This document shows, piece after piece, positions 18,314-26,073 of a stretch of 64,000 nucleotides of DNA. The DNA comes from Bacteroidales bacterium. GTDB lineage: Bacteria > Bacteroidota > Bacteroidia > Bacteroidales > Muribaculaceae. The notes under the pieces are model-generated. The model saw only the letters and a list, made by a program, of their open reading frames with translations. It ran no database searches and had not been told where the DNA came from. The translations under genes and the position numbers were made by a program. Where the stretch lies: positions 62,001 through 126,000 of the forward strand of contig JAAVFL010000005.1 in the NCBI GenBank assembly GCA_014800795.1. Reading direction: 5' to 3'. Within the stretch, counting starts at the first letter, position 1; every line of letters starts with the position of its first letter.

Positions 18314-19333
18314 ATGCCATCGCCGACTTCACAACAGGAATTAAAAAAACGTATTGTGGCGCTCGCCGGAAAGGCGGGCGCCATACGCACAGGATTTGCC
18401 CGTGCCGGAGAGGTCGACAGCGATGGGCGCGACCAATATCTGCGTTTCATCGCCGAGGGCAGACACGGTGCGATGGGTTATATGGCAAATCATCTTAATA
18501 TCAGGGCAGATGCGCGTTTGCTTATGGAGGATGCCCAGGCAAGGTCGCTGATAGTATGCGCTTTCCCGTATTATTCTCCGGAACCGGAGAAACAGACTGA
18601 TGTCAGGTTTGCCACATATGCACGCGGAAGCGACTATCACATCGCACTCCGGGAGAGGCTACATTTGATAACCGATGAATTGGGAGCGGCGGGGTTCGCG
18701 TGGAGAGTGTGTATAGATTCGGCTCCTCTGAGGGAGCGCTACTGGGCTGTGAAGGCCGGGGTAGGTTTCATAGGGGTTAATTCGCAGCTGATAGTGCCGG
18801 GAGAGGGATCATATTTCTTTCTGGCTACCATCATAACGGATGCCGGTCTGGAACCGGATGAACCCTGCGCCGGCGACTGTGGAAGGTGCGGAAAGTGTGT
18901 GAAGGCGTGTCCGGGTAGAGCAATAGGAGCCGACGGGAGTTTCGATGCAAGGCGATGTCTGTCGTATCTTACTATCGAATACCGTGGCGAATTGCCAAAG
19001 GGGGTAAAGCTCGGGCGGAATGTGTATGGGTGCGATGCGTGTCAGATATGCTGTCCGCATAACCGGGGCGCAAAACCGACAGAAATAGAGGAATTTAAGC
19101 CCGGAAATGAGGTTATAAGCCTTACAATGGAGAGGATCGAGGCAATGACGCCTTCGGAGTTCAATACGATTTTTGCCGGCTCGGCGGTGAAGAGAGCGCG
19201 CCTGAAGGGGCTGAAAAGGAATAATAGAGCGGTGGCATCAGGGAGCCACCCGGAGACAAACCGAGAGGGAGGAGAAGCTGGAGATAGGGAGGGAATAGAG
19301 GAGCCACCCGGAGACAAACCGAGGGGAGAGTAG
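18314..19333 (+). CDS. queG: Epoxyqueuosine reductase
   Basis: Last step of queuosine tRNA modification: reduces epoxyqueuosine to queuosine with cobalamin and two 4Fe-4S clusters. The 339-residue protein shows the cluster ligands CGRCGKCVKACP and CDACQICCPHN, and the early PYYSPE segment usual for QueG. The last ~30 codons, from about 19243, are Gly/Glu/Arg/Pro-rich and coincide with two copies of a DNA repeat that also flanks the neighbouring transposase. The native C-terminus has therefore probably been replaced by read-through into repeat DNA. Confidence 0.93.
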   Translation: MPSPTSQQELKKRIVALAGKAGAIRTGFARAGEVDSDGRDQYLRFIAEGRHGAMGYMANHLNIRADARLLMEDAQARSLIVCAFPYYSPEPEKQTDVRFATYARGSDYHIALRERLHLITDELGAAGFAWRVCIDSAPLRERYWAVKAGVGFIGVNSQLIVPGEGSYFFLATIITDAGLEPDEPCAGDCGRCGKCVKACPGRAIGADGSFDARRCLSYLTIEYRGELPKGVKLGRNVYGCDACQICCPHNRGAKPTEIEEFKPGNEVISLTMERIEAMTPSEFNTIFAGSAVKRARLKGLKRNNRAVASGSHPETNREGGEAGDREGIEEPPGDKPRGE

Positions 19334-19369
19334 AGGGAAGCGAGGGGAGATTAGAGGGAAGCGAGGGGA
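19243..19369. repeat. REP-like repeats on the queG side of the transposase
   Basis: Two exact copies of a 23-base unit (GAGCCACCCGGAGACAAACC then GAG) at 19243-19265 and 19301-19323, 58 bases apart, followed by two 18-base copies of TAGAGGGAAGCGAGGGGA at 19331-19348 and 19352-19369. Related units lie on the far side of the transposase in the same orientation. Confidence 0.8.
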
Positions 19370-19373
19370 AGTT

Positions 19374-20381
19374 TCAGCCGGGATGAAGGGTGGCGGCGAG
19401 GGTGGCGGCGAGGGTGTTCATACGGAGGCAGAGGGGACGGGAGAGCTTGGATGTGGCGGGGAGGCCGAGGGAGATGATGAGGAGGCGCCCGGTGGTGCAG
19501 AGGGCGAAATCGTGGGCTGCGGGTTTGAAGCGGTCGGGGAAGGATTCGTGGGTTATGAGGATTATCCCGGCGCCGAGGGATTCGGCTTCGGTGCGTATGG
19601 ATTTTTCTTCCTTGCTGATGAAGGGTGAGACAAGGATGGTTCCTTTGGCGGCAGAATGAAGCCAGTCGGCTTTCTTACGTGATTTCTCTTCGGGGGTGAA
19701 GCTGCGACTGATTTTCACCGCTTCTTTATCGGGGTTACGAAACAGGAACATGTTGCCGTAGGCTTCATATTCATTTTCACCGATTTTCAGTTTCCTTACT
19801 CTTTGGAAGAATTGAGGGTATTGTTGCCGCATGGCGAGGCGATGGGGATTCTCGCGTATGTAGCGATATAGATCATCGAGGTTTCTTTTTAGCAGCAGGG
19901 GCTTGTCGCAATAGCCGGGCTGAAAAATTTCATCGGCAGATGTTTTTCTTTTGCTTGCGATGGAACAGGATGCCGCTACATTATCAGCGATTGACGCGAT
20001 ATAGTGATCGAGGTGATGTTCCGACCATTCTTTCACACGGAGAAGGATGTGGACGTGGTCAGGCATTACTTTAAATTGATAAATCTGCAGTATGGGGAAT
20101 GTTTTTTGAATGCGGATTATTTCTTTTGCGATTATCTGTCCTATGACGGTCTCTTTTATGTAAGCACAGCCTGCGGTTCCGGGTGGGTTGCGGGCGTCTC
20201 CGCCGACGATACCGAAAGGTTCAAAACCAGTCCTCTTTTTTATTATAATATGATAGATGAAAGGGGCATGATAGTTATGGGCGAATGCCCGCTTGTGATA
20301 GCGCGGGAGTTCGATTTGGTTATCACCACCCTTAGACAAACTTGCTTCGGGGAATGGGGAGACGGAGCTTCCGGTTTTCAT
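19374..20381 (-). CDS. RAYT-type (Y1/HUH) transposase with C-terminal Rossmann-like domain
   Basis: About 335 residues from the ATG at 20381 (a start at 20429 would lie inside the flanking repeat). The HUH motif is visible as MPDHVHILLRV. A helix with candidate Tyr residues follows (LDDLYRYIRENPHRL), as in single-domain REP-associated tyrosine transposases. RAYTs nick DNA at REP hairpins and are usually single-copy chromosomal genes. The extra C-terminal part (KGTILVSPFISKEEKSIRTE ... TGRLLIISL) resembles a DprA/LOG-like nucleotide-binding fold, an extension I associate with Bacteroidota members. Related repeats on both sides support the RAYT call. Confidence 0.8.
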   Translation of the reverse strand: MKTGSSVSPFPEASLSKGGDNQIELPRYHKRAFAHNYHAPFIYHIIIKKRTGFEPFGIVGGDARNPPGTAGCAYIKETVIGQIIAKEIIRIQKTFPILQIYQFKVMPDHVHILLRVKEWSEHHLDHYIASIADNVAASCSIASKRKTSADEIFQPGYCDKPLLLKRNLDDLYRYIRENPHRLAMRQQYPQFFQRVRKLKIGENEYEAYGNMFLFRNPDKEAVKISRSFTPEEKSRKKADWLHSAAKGTILVSPFISKEEKSIRTEAESLGAGIILITHESFPDRFKPAAHDFALCTTGRLLIISLGLPATSKLSRPLCLRMNTLAATLAATLHPG

Positions 20382-20417
20382 TTGGAGGAATTTGATTGGA
20401 TAGAACAGGATGGGCGA

Positions 20418-20565
20418 ACCCGGAGACAAGGAGGAGGACGCTCACCCAAAGACAAACTGAGGGGAGGAGGGAAAGGAGGGGAAAGAGAGGAGAAAGGGGG
20501 CACTCACCCGAAGACAAACTGAGGGGAAGAGGGGAAGAGGGGAAAGGAAGGGAAAGGGGATGGGG
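20418..20565. repeat. REP-like repeats and purine-rich tract on the yifB side of the transposase
   Basis: One partial unit at 20418-20430 (ACCCGGAGACAAG) and two fuller ones at 20443-20465 and 20505-20527 sharing CACCCRAAGACAAACTGAGG with the units at 19243 and 19301. They are followed by G/A-rich sequence up to the end of the yifB gene. The five units in one orientation bracket the transposase gene. Confidence 0.75.
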
Positions 20566-20567
20566 GG

Positions 20568-22109
20568 CTATTTGAGGCCCCAGGTGGAGCGGTCGAGGGC
20601 GCGGTAGGAGACGGCTTCGTGCATGTGGAGGGGGAGAATGGAGGGGGAAGCGTCGAGGTCGGCGATGGTGCGGGCGACTTTAAGGATGCGATCGTAGGCG
20701 CGGGCCGACATGTCGAAGCGGGTCATGGCCGATTCAAGGATCTGCATGGCTTCTGGGACAGGGCGGGCCCACCGGGACAGGAGGCGGGGGGGCATCTGGG
20801 CGTTGCAGTGAATGTTGGGTTCGGTTGCGAAGCGTTCGGCCTGTATGGCGCGGGCTGCCGTGACGCGTTCGCGTATGGTTTTGGATGGTTCTCCCTGATG
20901 GAGGCTCTGGAGCTCGGTGAAGGGTACGGGCATTATCTCGACCTGTATGTCGATTCGGTCGAGGAGGGGTCCGGAGATGCGGCTGAGATAGCGTTGTACC
21001 TGTAGCTGGGTGCAGGTGCATTCTTTTGTGGGGTGATTGTAGTATCCGCACGGACAGGGGTTCATGGATGCCACGAGCATGAATCCGGCCGGATAGTCGA
21101 TGGTGTAGCGTGCGCGTGATATGCAGATATGGCGGTCTTCGAGAGGCTGACGCATCACTTCGAGGACGGCTCGGGAGAATTCAGGAAATTCGTCAAGAAA
21201 AAGGACGCCGTTGTGTGCAAGGGATATCTCTCCCGGAACGGGATTGGCTCCTCCTCCCACCAGAGCCACCGGTGAGATGGTATGGTGTGGGGCGCGGAAG
21301 GGGCGGGTGGTCATCAGCTTCGATCCTCCTTTGAGTTTACCGGCAACAGAGTGTATTTTCGTTGTTTCGAGTGCTTCGGCCAGCGATAATGGAGGGAGTA
21401 TGGATGGGAGGCGTTTTGCCATCATTGATTTTCCGGAGCCCGGAGGGCCCACCAGGAGTATGTTGTGTCCTCCGGCGCATGCTACCTCGAAGGCCCGCTT
21501 CACGCTTTCCTGCCCCTTGACATCAAGGAAATCGAAGTCGAAGTTTTCAAGAGCTGTGGCAAATTCGGCGCGTGTGTTGACAACGGTTGGTTCGTGTGAT
21601 TCTTTTCCGGCAAGAAAAGCTGCTACCTGACCGAGGTTTTTCATTCCGTAGACTTCAAGATTATTGACAACGGCGGCTTCGGTAGCGTTCTGTGTGGGCA
21701 CGATGATTCCTTTGATGCCGGCAGCACGGGCCATAATCGCCATCGGCAGCACACCTTTTACCGGGAGGAGTGATCCGTCGAGCGACAGTTCGCCCATGAT
21801 GAGATAGTCGGCGAATGAAGCGGGTGAAAGCTGTGAGGATGCGGCCAGAATGCCGAGCGCTATGGGGAGGTCGTATGCCGATCCTTCTTTTCTGACATCG
21901 GCGGGAGCCATGTTCACAACTATTTTTTTACGTGGATATTCGAATCCGCTTTGTTGTATGGCCGAACAAACTCGCTCGGCGCTCTCTTTGACGACAGCGT
22001 CGGGTAGCCCGACCATTACGAGCTGAAAACCTGGTTCGGCAAGAACCTCGATGGTTACGGGTATGGCATCTATGCCCTGAAGGGCGGCTCCGGTGAGTTT
22101 TACTAACAC
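20568..22109 (-). CDS. YifB/ComM family Mg-chelatase-like AAA+ ATPase
   Basis: A 513-residue protein with the N-terminal LonB/ChlI-like fold (VGLPDAVVKESAERV, APADVRKEGSAYDLPIA), a Walker A GPPGSGKSMMAKRLPSILPP, a Walker B VLFLDEFPEF, and a zinc-finger-like CPCGYYNHPTKECTC insert. ComM promotes branch migration during natural transformation in some bacteria; in Bacteroidota the role is less certain. The start is a GTG at 22109 and the length is normal. Confidence 0.92.
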   Translation of the reverse strand: MLVKLTGAALQGIDAIPVTIEVLAEPGFQLVMVGLPDAVVKESAERVCSAIQQSGFEYPRKKIVVNMAPADVRKEGSAYDLPIALGILAASSQLSPASFADYLIMGELSLDGSLLPVKGVLPMAIMARAAGIKGIIVPTQNATEAAVVNNLEVYGMKNLGQVAAFLAGKESHEPTVVNTRAEFATALENFDFDFLDVKGQESVKRAFEVACAGGHNILLVGPPGSGKSMMAKRLPSILPPLSLAEALETTKIHSVAGKLKGGSKLMTTRPFRAPHHTISPVALVGGGANPVPGEISLAHNGVLFLDEFPEFSRAVLEVMRQPLEDRHICISRARYTIDYPAGFMLVASMNPCPCGYYNHPTKECTCTQLQVQRYLSRISGPLLDRIDIQVEIMPVPFTELQSLHQGEPSKTIRERVTAARAIQAERFATEPNIHCNAQMPPRLLSRWARPVPEAMQILESAMTRFDMSARAYDRILKVARTIADLDASPSILPLHMHEAVSYRALDRSTWGLK

Positions 22110-22147
22110 TGTGTCAATTAGCTAAGAGTGATTGCAGGGTGAGGTAT

Positions 22148-23182
22148 TCAGTCGTCGATAAGATTCCTGACCGCTGATATGGATGGTCCGCTGTAGAGCG
22201 GTGTTCCGGTGGAATCGGTAAGGATAAACCACGGGTAAGAGGAGAGCGGGATGGGTTCGATTCCGGTAATGGTGGCCGGCGACAGCGACCATGTATGTGT
22301 CAGCGATGGGGATGTAAATGAAAGTCCGCCGATTGATTTATGCCATACGGCTGTGTCGGGGTCGGCCGATATATCGATTATGGCTATAGTTCGTGTTGAC
22401 TCAGGTGATGTTAGATCTGTAAGTGCATCGTTTATGGAGTCGGATTCGCGGTGTTCGGCCTTTGTGAACATCAGCAGTGTGTTGGTATTGTCGGAAGTGG
22501 AGAATGTACGGAGGGTATCGTCTTGAGTAAACAGTGTGATGGCCGGTATGGACAGTGAGTCTACCGACAGTGCCAGAGGAAGTATCTGCTGACGCAGCGG
22601 CGCCAGCTGCATATCCCTGACGACCTCCGGCTGCATGGAAGCAATCATTGCGAGCGCTTTCTGCGGATCGGGGCGCGAGTCGTAGTAATCGGTCATGAGC
22701 ATTCCGGAAAGCATCCATTTCGGATTTTTCTCAACGATTTCTTCAACGGCGGAATTGATGGCTGGGGTATCGTTGTTTTTTATAGCCTGCGAGTTCTCTT
22801 TCAGGAATTGGGCTAGACGCTCTGACTCGCGGTTGCCGGAAACGGTCATTGCCGTGGGATCGGCAGCATCGAATTTCACCTCCACAGTCTGTCCGTTTTC
22901 AATTATCACACTTCCGATGAGCTTTCCGGGAGAATTGTAGAAACGCACCACGGTAGGCCTGGGGCTATGGGATATGGCCATGAATTTTCCGTCGACAGCG
23001 GTAGCGGTGACTGAGCGTACGGCATCGCGCGAGTAGAAAACGAGGCGCAGGTTGCCTGTGCCGAAATTCTCAATCTCCCCGTTGATGCGGAATTCATTTC
23101 CTCCCCCACATGAGGAAAAGAGTAAGGCGAGTGTGAAAACAAGAACCCACAGGGCCGCCGTAGCGGCGCTGTGAGTCATCAT
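22148..23182 (-). CDS. DUF4369-type lipoprotein with degenerate thioredoxin-like C-terminus
   Basis: About 344 residues from the ATG at 23182. That start gives a lipoprotein signal (hydrophobic run then LLFSSCGGG) and lies about 38 bases after the expected transcription start; the ATG at 23221 would be leaderless. The N-terminal beta domain (INGEIENFGTGNLRLVF) resembles DUF4369. A helical region follows, and then a thioredoxin-like region (TLLMFTKAEH, TIAIIDISAD, YPWFILTDSTG) that lacks a CxxC pair, so redox activity is unlikely. Probably an outer-membrane-associated protein of unknown function. Confidence 0.75.
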   Translation of the reverse strand: MMTHSAATAALWVLVFTLALLFSSCGGGNEFRINGEIENFGTGNLRLVFYSRDAVRSVTATAVDGKFMAISHSPRPTVVRFYNSPGKLIGSVIIENGQTVEVKFDAADPTAMTVSGNRESERLAQFLKENSQAIKNNDTPAINSAVEEIVEKNPKWMLSGMLMTDYYDSRPDPQKALAMIASMQPEVVRDMQLAPLRQQILPLALSVDSLSIPAITLFTQDDTLRTFSTSDNTNTLLMFTKAEHRESDSINDALTDLTSPESTRTIAIIDISADPDTAVWHKSIGGLSFTSPSLTHTWSLSPATITGIEPIPLSSYPWFILTDSTGTPLYSGPSISAVRNLIDD

Positions 23183-23226
23183 ATGCAAGCTGTTAAGAAG
23201 TGTCGTACGGTTATTCTCCATTGCGG

Positions 23227-23257
23227 CAAAATTAGCATAAAGCAATAAGATTTGCAA
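23227..23257 (-). promoter_or_regulatory. Promoter of the DUF4369 lipoprotein gene
   Basis: Minus strand: TTG at 23257-23255, a 20-base spacer, TAATTTTG at 23234-23227. It decides the downstream start codon of the gene. Confidence 0.75.
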
Positions 23258-23499
23258 CTTTATGAAAAAGAAAAAAATTGCCGCGGCAGTCTTGAAAAAG
23301 CAAGTAAGGAAAATCTCACGATTTTCCTTACGCGAATACATAATAATACTACCAGTCAATAAATCAGTAATATCTTTACCGACACGTTGCGAAAACGAGA
23401 AAAATCTCAGAGGCCGCATATGCGTGTCATATTACTGCTAATCAAATATGTGTAAATAAGCAATGGATATGCGTTTCATTTCCGGCCATACATAGCCGG

Positions 23500-23829
23500 T
23501 TACAGAGGTAATAAAACCGAGAAAGGGTGTGAACTGAATTGCAGCCGATCAGTTCTGAGGCACCGCCAAGCGCCAAGTCCAATAATCAGCATAATTGCAA
23601 CTCGTTCACACCCTAATAGGTATCCTGAGCGATCAAGAATGCTCGATTTTTCTTGGACTGATTAAAACTGGCGGATTTCAGAATGAAAAAAACGAGTTCT
23701 GCTACAATTTATATTCCTCATCAAAACATGCTGTGTGAACTCTTTCACAACCAGGAGGTGATGACCCTCAGGTCGCAAGGCGTCGGAAACGATACCGAGC
23801 GAGTCTTTTGAAAATTTCTCAATTTCCTC
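23500..23829 (-). ncRNA. Candidate structured non-coding RNA
   Basis: The 23183-24031 interval has no credible gene, yet a near-ideal minus-strand promoter at 23836-23866 reads into it. The predicted transcript contains a short hairpin GACC/GGTC (23763-23774), a TGTGAA-CTCT-TTCACA hairpin (23734-23749), and a long stem closed by 11-base arms at 23524-23534 and 23604-23614 (AGGGTGTGAAC). The long stem is followed on the minus strand by T-containing sequence that may terminate it. I could not match it to 6S, tmRNA, SRP or RNase P RNA. The 3' end is approximate. Confidence 0.4.
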
Positions 23830-23835
23830 TGTCTG

Positions 23836-23866
23836 CAAAGATACAACTACCCCTCCATGTTTGCAA
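23836..23866 (-). promoter_or_regulatory. Strong minus-strand promoter without a downstream ORF
   Basis: Minus strand: TTG at 23866-23864, exactly 20 bases, TATCTTTG at 23843-23836. Transcription would start near 23829 and run away from the capsid-like cluster into non-coding DNA. Confidence 0.7.
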
Positions 23867-23995
23867 AATTTGATATCTAAAAAATTGTAAAATTTTTTGC
23901 GCTCTCGCGCCTACAGACCATTATAAATGGAATAATGGATATGCTACGGACGTTTTTACTGCTTTTTAGGGCGGCTGAACCGGAGATGGCGACCG

Positions 23996-24003
23996 TAACT
24001 TTG
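23996..24003 (+). promoter_or_regulatory. -7 element of the capsid-like cluster
   Basis: TAACTTTG at 23996-24003, 28 bases before the first ATG of the cluster at 24032. The following bases TTTGCAATGTAAAA closely match the sequence at the 28237 element (TTTGCAATGTGAAAA). Confidence 0.6.
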
Positions 24004-24031
24004 CAATGTAAAATTTCTAAAACGACCGAAC

Positions 24032-24364
24032 ATGAACGAGAACAGAGAAGATATGGAAACGAGAGATGAGGCTATTGTGACGGCGGCAGCGGAGGAGGCC
24101 GGACAAACAGCGGAGGAGAATAATTGCGTGAACGAAACTGAAAGTGAAGAGACGGATGGAGAGAAGGGGGTGGGCGATATTGATGCGTTGCTTGCCGAAG
24201 CCGAACAACGAGGCTATCTGAGAGGACGCAACGAGCGTATCGGACAACTGATGGAGGAACCGGGCCTGCTCGAACGCGACAGCAACGTAGCGCCCGCAGC
24301 CTCCCCGGGGGAAGAGAAAGTAGAGATTCTTCGTCATCGGCGGATCTCCATCTGGGATCTGTAA
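24032..24364 (+). CDS. Small acidic protein at the head of the capsid-like cluster
   Basis: 110 residues, strongly acidic in the first 60 (many Glu, Asp and Thr), then DALLAEAEQRGYLRGRNERI, which I associate with small proteins encoded just before capsid genes in some Bacteroidales phages, and a basic end. No membrane segment or signal peptide. Acidic, probably partly disordered proteins preceding a capsid gene are often scaffolds or assembly factors; that role is inference from position and composition only. Confidence 0.6.
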   Translation: MNENREDMETRDEAIVTAAAEEAGQTAEENNCVNETESEETDGEKGVGDIDALLAEAEQRGYLRGRNERIGQLMEEPGLLERDSNVAPAASPGEEKVEILRHRRISIWDL

Positions 24365-24406
24365 ATTCAACAATTGATTATCAACGGAAGGAGGTGTGAA
24401 ACAGAG

Positions 24407-24475
24407 ATGAGCGACAGGCTTAAGGCAGTTCTGAAATGGCTGCGGGCTCTCATTGAGCTGATTATTAAGCGATAG
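24407..24475 (+). CDS. 22-residue amphipathic peptide ORF with strong Shine-Dalgarno
   Basis: Encodes MSDRLKAVLKW then LRALIELIIKR, a short cationic amphipathic helix. It is preceded by AGGAGG (24389-24394), part of a near-perfect anti-16S match and rare in this phylum, though 12 bases from the ATG. It sits between the acidic gene and the capsid-like gene on the same strand. It could be a holin- or membrane-active peptide, a leader peptide, or chance. Confidence 0.35.
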   Translation: MSDRLKAVLKWLRALIELIIKR

Positions 24476-24559
24476 AATGAGAGGGCGGGAGAATATGGGG
24501 AAGCGGAGAAATTGGAATTAACTTTTATCTCCGAAAAAACTTTAACAACAAAACCTTTC

Positions 24560-24610
24560 GGTAAGTCATGAAAACTATTACGCATAATGTACGAAAAAAA
24601 ACGACTTACC
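24560..24610 (+). promoter_or_regulatory. Inverted repeat in the capsid-gene leader
   Basis: GGTAAGTC at 24560-24567 and its exact complement at 24603-24610 with a 35-base loop, ending 23 bases before the capsid-like ATG. It could be an operator or an RNA hairpin controlling translation; function unknown. Confidence 0.4.
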
Positions 24611-24633
24611 ATACTAATTTAATCTAATTTACA

Positions 24634-26061
24634 ATGAGGAAAGCAATTAAGAATCTGAAAGATAATGTGACAGAATGGCTTTCGAGCCCTCATGCGGCCA
24701 TAGTCGCGGTGGCCGGAGTTCTGATGCTGATGGCCTGGGTTGCGGGATGGCTTATGGGGCATGCCGGCGGAGGAGTGACAATGGTGTTCGAGAACGCGGC
24801 ATACGGGCTTCATGGAGCAGCAGCCGCAAGTGTGGTAGCTGTGGGCGGAATCGGGAAACATATCGTAGGTGAAGCGCTGACGACCGATCTTGCCGAGGAA
24901 GTTTCTCCCGGTCTGCTCCGCAACGAGATAGATGACCGTATAGTCAAGATCCGTCCGATGTCGACACCGCTCGACCAGATTTCGCGTTACGGAGGTTCGC
25001 GCGTATGCGGTTCGATGAAGGTAGAATATTATTCGGTGGATACCAAGCCCGGAAGCGCGAAACTTACCCAGGCTTATACTCCGGCATCGGGCGGCCGCGA
25101 TGAAGAGGACAGCCAGGGCAATGAAATTGTTCTGATGACAGACTGCAACGAGGTGTTCCAGCCTACCACCACAATTCTCGTTCCGTCGGTAAAAAGTTCG
25201 TCAGGCGGTTCGCTTGTGCTGTATGTTTCGGCGGTTTCGGCCAATGGTGTGACGGTAATTTCGGCCGAAAAAGATGAGAAGATCCCTGCGCTTGCCGTAG
25301 GAACACTGCTTGTGAGAATGGGGCGTGCGGCGGCCGAACTTGATGTCATGACCCCTCAGTTCGAGGCACTTCCGCAGAAAAACAGCAACGTATGTCAAAT
25401 ATTTAAAACTCAGGTTGAACAAAGTACATTTGTGAAAATCAGCAACAAAGAGGTAGGATGGAGCTTTTCGGACCAGGAGGAGGCAGCCATTATCGACATG
25501 CGCCTCGGAATGGAGAAAACATTCCTGTTCGGTATAAAGAACCGCCTTACCGACCCTCGGAAGGGTGAGGAGATTTTCCTGACCGGAGGTATATGGAGGC
25601 AAACCGACAATGAGTTCACATACTCCTCCACCACCGCAGTCGACGAGGAATGGCTTGTGAAACTTTGCCGACAGGCGTTCGCCCACAACGCCGGTTCCTC
25701 GAAGAAGGTGCTTCTCGCCGGCAGCGATCTCATAGAGAAACTCCATCTGTGCGGTTCGAAACGGGTGCTTGTAAATGATTCCGTTGTAACAAAATGGGGG
25801 CTCGATTTCACCGAAATCCATTCCAAGTTCGGAACGCTCTACGTACTTCTTTCTGAAGTATTCGACCAATGCGGAATGGCGGGTGCCGGCATGGTTATCG
25901 ATCCGGAATATATCACAAAGTATTGTCACGTGCCGTTCCGTACAGAGAAACTGAATCTGCGTCAGAGCGGTGTGCGCAATGTCGATGCCATAGTCATCAC
26001 CGAGGCGAGCTGCCTTGTGCTACGTTATCCCCGCAGCCATATGCGTATCGTTGCCCAGTAA
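24634..26061 (+). CDS. Major-capsid-like protein (crAss/SU10-type) with N-terminal membrane segment
   Basis: 475 residues. From about residue 79 the sequence (GEALTTDLAEEVSPGLLRNE, KIRPMSTPLDQISRYGGSR) matches my memory of crAss-like and SU10-type HK97-fold major capsid proteins, with a matching C-terminus (IDPEYITKYCHVPFRTE, LRYPRSHMRIV). Unlike a phage capsid protein it begins with ~75 extra residues containing a clear membrane span (about 21-42, AAIVAVAGVLMLMAWVAGWL). An internal ATG at 24781 (residue 50), with GGAGGAG five bases before it, would give a soluble 426-residue form. The downstream gene starts 12 bases after the stop. Base composition looks like the surrounding genome. Confidence 0.65.
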   Translation: MRKAIKNLKDNVTEWLSSPHAAIVAVAGVLMLMAWVAGWLMGHAGGGVTMVFENAAYGLHGAAAASVVAVGGIGKHIVGEALTTDLAEEVSPGLLRNEIDDRIVKIRPMSTPLDQISRYGGSRVCGSMKVEYYSVDTKPGSAKLTQAYTPASGGRDEEDSQGNEIVLMTDCNEVFQPTTTILVPSVKSSSGGSLVLYVSAVSANGVTVISAEKDEKIPALAVGTLLVRMGRAAAELDVMTPQFEALPQKNSNVCQIFKTQVEQSTFVKISNKEVGWSFSDQEEAAIIDMRLGMEKTFLFGIKNRLTDPRKGEEIFLTGGIWRQTDNEFTYSSTTAVDEEWLVKLCRQAFAHNAGSSKKVLLAGSDLIEKLHLCGSKRVLVNDSVVTKWGLDFTEIHSKFGTLYVLLSEVFDQCGMAGAGMVIDPEYITKYCHVPFRTEKLNLRQSGVRNVDAIVITEASCLVLRYPRSHMRIVAQ

Positions 26062-26073
26062 TACCGACGGCAA

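Noticed and set aside
20381-20429. Upstream start of the RAYT gene at 20429
   Set aside because: This start lies inside the flanking repeat unit; the ATG at 20381 is the first one in unique sequence.
22250-22275. tRNA T-loop-like GGTTCGATTCC
   Set aside because: It lies inside the DUF4369 lipoprotein coding sequence and has no acceptor stem or anticodon arm around it.
23420-23530. Small gene between the lipoprotein and the capsid-like cluster
   Set aside because: No ORF above 40 codons with plausible composition; the interval is better explained as RNA or spacer.
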